From positions 1 to 64,000 of the IMG/VR virus record IMGVR_UViG_3300032242_000738: a stretch of 64,000 bases of DNA. One strand, written 5' to 3'. Under the pieces are notes generated by a model. That model made no database searches. It was not told the origin of the DNA and saw only the letters and a program-made list of their open reading frames with translations. Shown here piece by piece: positions 60,132 to 64,000 of the stretch. The stretch is from a virus. Each line of letters begins with the position of its first letter. Position 1 is the first letter of the stretch. The translations under genes were made by a program, and so were the position numbers.

Positions 60132-60734
60132 TTGACCACACGTATACAAAGAGACTTTTCATTTCAAGCAGGTGTTTATTTTAAAGAAGAATTTTTAATG
60201 AGCCTCTATACTATAACATGTTACATGGAAGTAGAAACTGAATCTATCAGAGAACAAAACGTAGCAATGGAACGAATAAAGTATTTCTTAAACGAATGTT
60301 TAGACAATTGTTTTTTTGTTCAGGATATTGAACATAAAGTGATTGAGAAATACATGTCATGTGGTTTTAAAGTGTGTACCGTACCAGAAGAACCCTATGA
60401 CCAAATTGTTGCACTATTACTATTAACTAAACTTAACAGTATAACTGAAGGTAGGTTGGTTATTACTGACCTAACATTAGGTTCACGTATAAGTGATGAA
60501 GTTAAGTTTATATGTGATATTGAAAGTCCTCTTGGTCCATTGGAAGCACCAGGTTGGTGGACAGATAACGGAACATCAATCTCTAACCCTATTAAAAAAT
60601 CAGTAAAAAAAGATAAAATAGTTAAACTATTTAAAACTACAACAACAGATTGGGCAGACTATAATTTAGTTTGGAAAGAAAAAGACCCATTGTCTAAGTG
60701 TGAAATTGTTTTTACAACTGAACAAGAAAAATAA
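60132..60734 (+). CDS. Hypothetical protein
   Basis: 200 residues if the TTG at 60132 is used (two bases after the preceding stop, supporting coupling); an ATG at 60198 would remove 22 residues. It has alternating beta and helix (YTITCYMEVETESIREQNVAMERIKYFL, LVITDLTLGSRISDEVKFICDIESPLGP) and a tryptophan-rich lysine tail. I recall similar conserved hypotheticals in T4-type aquatic phages. No function assigned. Confidence 0.65.
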   Translation: MTTRIQRDFSFQAGVYFKEEFLMSLYTITCYMEVETESIREQNVAMERIKYFLNECLDNCFFVQDIEHKVIEKYMSCGFKVCTVPEEPYDQIVALLLLTKLNSITEGRLVITDLTLGSRISDEVKFICDIESPLGPLEAPGWWTDNGTSISNPIKKSVKKDKIVKLFKTTTTDWADYNLVWKEKDPLSKCEIVFTTEQEK

Positions 60735-60747
60735 GTATCCAAAATTA

Positions 60748-60776
60748 TTGTATTACAATACCATTTGTGATATAAT
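60748..60776 (+). promoter_or_regulatory. Promoter giving a leaderless mRNA for the DnaE N-half
   Basis: TTGTAT at 60748-60753, 17-base spacer, TATAAT at 60771-60776, ATG at 60783 six bases later. Confidence 0.65.
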
Positions 60777-60782
60777 AAACAA

Positions 60783-61289
60783 ATGAAAACAGACAAATAC
60801 GGACAATTAATATATAATCAAGATGATTTATGTAATCTGTTTTTACAAGATCCAACACGCACTATCAGTAACGCCTTAGTAGATAGACCAATAGAATTTA
60901 ATGGGTTTCTATCATTAGAAAACGTTCCAAATTTAAAAGAATATGTTAATTCAACGTTATCTTTAGAAAAATTTGATAAAATAAATCAATCAAACTGGCA
61001 TATGCCCATAGAATACTATGAGCTAGATATTGCTAAATGGGTGTTAGATCAATGTAAAGATGAAAGTGAATTGCAACGTGCAGGTGATGAACTGATTAAG
61101 TTCCAAGAACGTAATATGTTTGTATTGCTTCAATATTTAAAATATTTGGTTGATACAATGCGTAAACATAACATAGTATGGGGTGTAGGTCGCGGTAGTA
61201 GTGTAGCAAGTTTTGTATTGTTTATTATAGGAATACACCGTATAAATAGTTTATATTACCAATTAGATATTGGTGAGTTTTTAAAATAA
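60783..61289 (+). CDS. DnaE-like polymerase palm, N-terminal half
   Basis: 168 residues. The last ~65 residues (ELIKFQERNMFVLLQYLKYLVDTM, then GVGRGSS at 134-140, then INSLYYQLDIGEFLK) align with the segment of bacterial DnaE that runs up to the catalytic strand (in DnaE: GRGS..., DPL.FDLLFERFL). It ends at the residue where DnaE continues into the PDFDVDF strand. That strand begins the gene at 13358. No intein sequence is present. It has no catalytic Asp alone, so it would need the other half. PHP domain absent. Confidence 0.68.
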   Translation: MKTDKYGQLIYNQDDLCNLFLQDPTRTISNALVDRPIEFNGFLSLENVPNLKEYVNSTLSLEKFDKINQSNWHMPIEYYELDIAKWVLDQCKDESELQRAGDELIKFQERNMFVLLQYLKYLVDTMRKHNIVWGVGRGSSVASFVLFIIGIHRINSLYYQLDIGEFLK

Positions 61290-61298
61290 GGAAATAAT

Positions 61299-61679
61299 AT
61301 GGCTAATTACAGAACAGCAATGGGTAAAAACGTTGACATGGCAGCACTAACTGCTAAAAATGAAAAAACCAGAGCAGTGGGAAATATGAAAGTTAATGCA
61401 CGTGGTGATTCTATTGATGCAAATGGACATATTGTGCAAACTGCAACAACTAAGGTCAATAATGCATATAACAGAACTGTGGGCAATCGTTCAGCACAAC
61501 CTGTACGAGCAAGACCATCAGCTCCGGCTCCTACGCCACCTAAGCCGTCAATTGATTTGTCACAACTAAATGAAATTGAACGTGAACTAGAAGAATCATT
61601 GGAAGATGATTTGGAAATTGAAAAGATCAAAGCACAAGAAGTTGAAAAAATTAAAACACAGGAAAACAAAAAGAAATGA
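61299..61679 (+). CDS. Conserved-type hypothetical protein with disordered tail
   Basis: 126 residues. MGKNVDMAALTAKNEKTRAVGNMKVNARGDSIDANG is an N-terminal pattern that I recall from T4-type aquatic phages; then a Pro/Arg-rich linker (RARPSAPAPTPPKPS) and a long charged helix (ELEESLEDDLEIEKIKAQEVEKIKTQE). Function unknown. It overlaps the co-chaperonin gene by four bases (ATGA), so coupled expression is expected. Confidence 0.7.
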   Translation: MANYRTAMGKNVDMAALTAKNEKTRAVGNMKVNARGDSIDANGHIVQTATTKVNNAYNRTVGNRSAQPVRARPSAPAPTPPKPSIDLSQLNEIERELEESLEDDLEIEKIKAQEVEKIKTQENKKK

Positions 61680-62053
61680 GTGATTACAGTAAACCGGCAT
61701 TTAGCCCCACCAAAGTTGATAAATTAACATTCTTCAATAAAGATATCATTGTAACTGATATGAAGTTTGACCAACGTGTAACTTCAGGTGGTATTATATT
61801 GTTGGACGATGACAAGAAAAGTTCGGGTATTCGTCCAAGATGGGCTAAGATTTATGGTTTGGGTCCAGAACAAGATGACCCACAATTAAGTATTGGAAAA
61901 TATATCCTTATCAGTCACGGTCGTTGGACACGTGGAATTACTGTTGAAACACCAGAGGGCAAATTGACGTTGCGAAAAGTAGATCCTAATGATATACTAC
62001 TAGTATCGGATGAGCCGATGGACGATGAAACATTAAGCGATAAGGTATACTAA
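61676..62053 (+). CDS. 31: gp31-like co-chaperonin (GroES fold)
   Basis: 125 residues. TKVDKLTFFNKDIIVTDMKFDQRVTSGGIIL places a mobile-loop-like segment after the first strand, followed by RWAKIYGLGPEQDDPQLSIGKYILISHGRW and LRKVDPNDILLVSDEP, the typical GroES beta-barrel order. In T4, gp31 replaces GroES so that GroEL folds the major capsid protein. Length and motif order fit gp31 (111 residues in T4). Confidence 0.72.
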   Translation: MSDYSKPAFSPTKVDKLTFFNKDIIVTDMKFDQRVTSGGIILLDDDKKSSGIRPRWAKIYGLGPEQDDPQLSIGKYILISHGRWTRGITVETPEGKLTLRKVDPNDILLVSDEPMDDETLSDKVY

Positions 62054-62346
62054 TGAAAAGCTGGATTAGACAAAAATTACATAATTTTATATTCCCACAC
62101 GATAATGAGGTTGTGGAAACTAAAACTCATAGAAGAGGTGCTATTGTTTCTTCTAGATCCTCACATATTGATAGTAGAGGTATGAACTTTACAATACATA
62201 TGGCTAATGGCGGGTATGTGTTAGAGTACTCAACATACAATGAAAAAACAGACAGGCACGATACCGCACTACACATCATTACTTCTGATACAGATTTGGG
62301 TCAAGGTATTGCACACGTTATCACACTAGAAATGCTAAGAAAATGA
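62053..62346 (+). CDS. Small hypothetical protein
   Basis: 97 residues starting on the last base of the previous stop. N-terminus basic and aromatic (KSWIRQKLHNFIFPHDNEVV), then beta-rich (NFTIHMANGGYVLEYSTYNE) and a final helix. It overlaps the gp44 gene by four bases. Not recognised; T4-type conserved hypotheticals of this kind lie beside replication genes. Confidence 0.68.
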   Translation: MKSWIRQKLHNFIFPHDNEVVETKTHRRGAIVSSRSSHIDSRGMNFTIHMANGGYVLEYSTYNEKTDRHDTALHIITSDTDLGQGIAHVITLEMLRK

Positions 62347-63266
62347 ACAAGAAACTTTGGGTAGAATCATACAGACCACAAACAGTACAAGATTATGTAT
62401 TTGTGGATGATAGACAAAAAGATCAGGTAGAAGGTTGGGTACGTGATGGTAGTATTCCACATCTGTTACTATCAGGTGATCCGGGTACTGGTAAAACAAC
62501 ACTTGCTAAAGTATTGATACATGAACTTGATGTAAGTGAATATGATGTATTAGAAATCAATGCAAGTCGTGAGAATAGCGTTGATGTTGTGCGTAATAAG
62601 ATTGTTAACTTTGTACAAACAATGCCCTTTGGTAATTTCAAAGTGGTATTACTAGATGAAGCAGATTATTTGACACCAGCTGGTCAAGCGGCATTGCGTA
62701 ACGATATGGAAGCATATCACATGACCGCACGATTTATATTAACTTGTAACTATCAACATAGGATTATCCCTGCATTGAAGTCACGCTGCCATGAGTTTCA
62801 CATTACAAAAACAGATAAAACAGAGTTCACTGCGAGAGCGGCAACTGTGTTAGTAAGTGAAAACATTGAGTTTGATTTAGATGATTTAGATAGTTATGTT
62901 CGTGCTACATATCCAGACTTACGTAAATGTCTAAATCAATTACAAGTTAATAGTAGTACAGGTAAACTATTACCACCACAAACACAAGGTAGTAGTGAAG
63001 ATGAGTTATTAGTAGAAGCAACTAATCTATTCAAAGCAGGTAAGATACTTGAAGGTAGACAGCAACTATTGCAATATATTGCATTGTATCCTACACGTAT
63101 TGAAGATACATATGCATGGATGTATCAGAATTTAGATTTGTGGGGTAAGTCTAATGAAAAGCGTGATGCCAGTATTATTGTTATTAGAAATGGTTTAGCT
63201 AATCTAAGCTTAGTGGGTATTCCCGAGATAAGTTTGGCAGCCACATTGGTAGAATTAACAAGTTAA
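62343..63266 (+). CDS. 44: Clamp loader large subunit gp44-like
   Basis: 307 residues (T4 gp44 319). WVESYRPQTVQDYVF, Walker A GDPGTGKTT (45-53), Walker B VVLLDEADYLT, SRCHEF (SRC arginine-finger motif) and a helical C-terminal collar region are all present. With gp62 (9607) it loads the sliding clamp. Ends with AAAGGA that doubles as the ribosome site of the next gene. Confidence 0.93.
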   Translation: MNKKLWVESYRPQTVQDYVFVDDRQKDQVEGWVRDGSIPHLLLSGDPGTGKTTLAKVLIHELDVSEYDVLEINASRENSVDVVRNKIVNFVQTMPFGNFKVVLLDEADYLTPAGQAALRNDMEAYHMTARFILTCNYQHRIIPALKSRCHEFHITKTDKTEFTARAATVLVSENIEFDLDDLDSYVRATYPDLRKCLNQLQVNSSTGKLLPPQTQGSSEDELLVEATNLFKAGKILEGRQQLLQYIALYPTRIEDTYAWMYQNLDLWGKSNEKRDASIIVIRNGLANLSLVGIPEISLAATLVELTS

Positions 63267-63276
63267 AGGAAACAAA

Positions 63277-64000
63277 ATGATTAAAAATATATTAATAGGA
63301 ATATTGATTAGTGTAGCATTGATAGCTAAGGCAGAAGATGCACCAACAACATTACTAAACTCTGGTACTATAAGCCCTTATAAGGCTCATCGTGGTGGAA
63401 TATTCTTAGCACCAGACTTTCTAGCTATTATTCCAGGAGATACAAAACTTGACATAAGTACTCAGTCTTGGGTAGATTCTTCAAACAATACAATTGTTCT
63501 TTCAAAGATGCCATATGTCAGTGGTACTAAGTATGCTAAAGACTATGCAAAAGAAGGCAGTGTTTTTACTGTAACCACTGATAACAGGTATCGTTATTTT
63601 AAAGGTAACGGATTACCATCAACACCAATGGGAGAGTATCCTGTACAACAAGGTACCGAAGCATATAAGTATTATAGTGTTGCACCCGGTGGACATGATT
63701 TTAGAACAGGCATTCCTGGTTCAGACTATTCTAGTGCTGCCGCTATTGGCATTAGTCCTTATAACTTAACAGTTCAATTACCAAAACATCCTAAGGCAGC
63801 TATTACCCCAAATCCAATTGCTTCATTGCCAATTGGTGTAACACTAACTGGTACTGTGTGGCATTTTGAACTAGCAAATGCTAGCGGTACTGCATGGTAT
63901 AATCCAACTTCATTATTGCCAATTGACCAATGTTGGGGGCATCCTTATGCTCAACAATATCACCTACATGGCTATTCATGGAAGTGTTTCCCTAATCAAG
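63277..64000 (+). CDS. Secreted YHYH-like protein (3' partial)
   Basis: Open to the window edge (241 codons visible). The N-terminus IKNILIGILISVALIAKAEDA is a clear signal peptide with cleavage near AKA|ED. The mature part is rich in Gly/Ser/Thr, with NIVLSKMPYVSGT and GLPSTPMGEYPVQ. Near the end CWGHPYAQQYHLHG resembles the YHYH-domain core of secreted bacterial proteins of unknown role. It starts six bases after AAAGGA, behind gp44. Such a secreted protein in a replication-gene neighbourhood is unusual; possible roles include envelope modification or exclusion. Confidence 0.68.
   Translation, partial: MIKNILIGILISVALIAKAEDAPTTLLNSGTISPYKAHRGGIFLAPDFLAIIPGDTKLDISTQSWVDSSNNTIVLSKMPYVSGTKYAKDYAKEGSVFTVTTDNRYRYFKGNGLPSTPMGEYPVQQGTEAYKYYSVAPGGHDFRTGIPGSDYSSAAAIGISPYNLTVQLPKHPKAAITPNPIASLPIGVTLTGTVWHFELANASGTAWYNPTSLLPIDQCWGHPYAQQYHLHGYSWKCFPNQ

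Noticed and set aside
13358-61289. The two DnaE halves as one gene interrupted by a frameshift or assembly break
   Set aside because: They lie about 47 kb apart, each with its own start, stop and expression signals; a simple frameshift is excluded. A genome rearrangement cannot be fully ruled out.

Overview
The window is a piece of a lytic, T4-type myovirus genome (class Caudoviricetes). It is AT-rich, has almost no intergenic space, and most adjacent genes overlap by 1-20 bases. Recognisable T4-type genes include gp32 (partial), UvsX, a UvsY-like protein, UvsW, gp62 and gp44 clamp loader subunits, primase gp61, helicase gp41, DexA-like exonuclease, dNMP kinase gp1, gp31-like co-chaperonin, neck proteins gp13 and gp14, tail-sheath stabiliser gp15, sheath gp18, tube gp19, head completion gp4 and a probable gp16. 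Gene order and style resemble T4-type phages of aquatic bacteria more than T4 itself. The host cannot be named; consensus sigma70 promoters and a GH19 endolysin suggest a Gram-negative bacterium. I saw no tRNA, integrase, insertion sequence or CRISPR array.

Layout. 1-2.6 kb: recombination block (gp32, UvsX, UvsY-like). 2.7-4.3 kb: a PD-(D/E)XK nuclease overlapping an amino-methyltransferase. 4.3-6.5 kb: four genes, each behind a near-identical sigma70 promoter cassette, closed by a strong terminator. 6.6-14.3 kb: UvsW, gp62, a zinc-finger protein, an array of about eight small genes most of which share an LRW-type C-terminus, DexA, and a protein matching the catalytic half of a DnaE palm. 14.4-17.6 kb: a structural protein, primase and helicase. 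17.6-26.7 kb: a ligase-like protein, scaffold-like protein, IscA-type protein, MGME1-like exonuclease, a fibre and other virion proteins. 26.7-30.2 kb (minus strand): Nudix, gp15, gp14. 30.3-36.6 kb: MazG, MutH-like nuclease, propeller-like protein, gp13, a ParB-GNAT-ParB candidate capsid cargo, dNMP kinase, HNH-like protein. 36.7-47.4 kb: sheath, tube, gp54-like, gp4, gp16-like and prohead core proteins. 47.5-59.9 kb: a 2639-residue fibre, endolysin and baseplate/fibre proteins. 59.9-64 kb: the other half of the DnaE-like palm, co-chaperonin, gp44 and a secreted YHYH-like protein that runs off the end.

Regulation visible in sequence. Three promoter styles are seen: consensus sigma70 promoters with Shine-Dalgarno leaders (early genes); TATAAT boxes only 5-6 bases before the ATG, implying leaderless mRNAs (343-aa gene, 9107 gene, exonuclease, DnaE N-half); and a T4-late-like GATAAATA/CTAAATA box before virion genes on both strands, sometimes also leaderless. 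Several major structural genes have small stem-loops at the predicted 5' end of the late mRNA.

The strongest candidates for something unusual are the C-family polymerase palm split cleanly into two genes about 47 kb apart, the tandem LRW gene array, the nuclease-methyltransferase pair, and the ParB-GNAT-ParB protein carrying a T4-style capsid targeting signal and prohead-protease-like sites. All calls come from reading the sequence; no database search was run.
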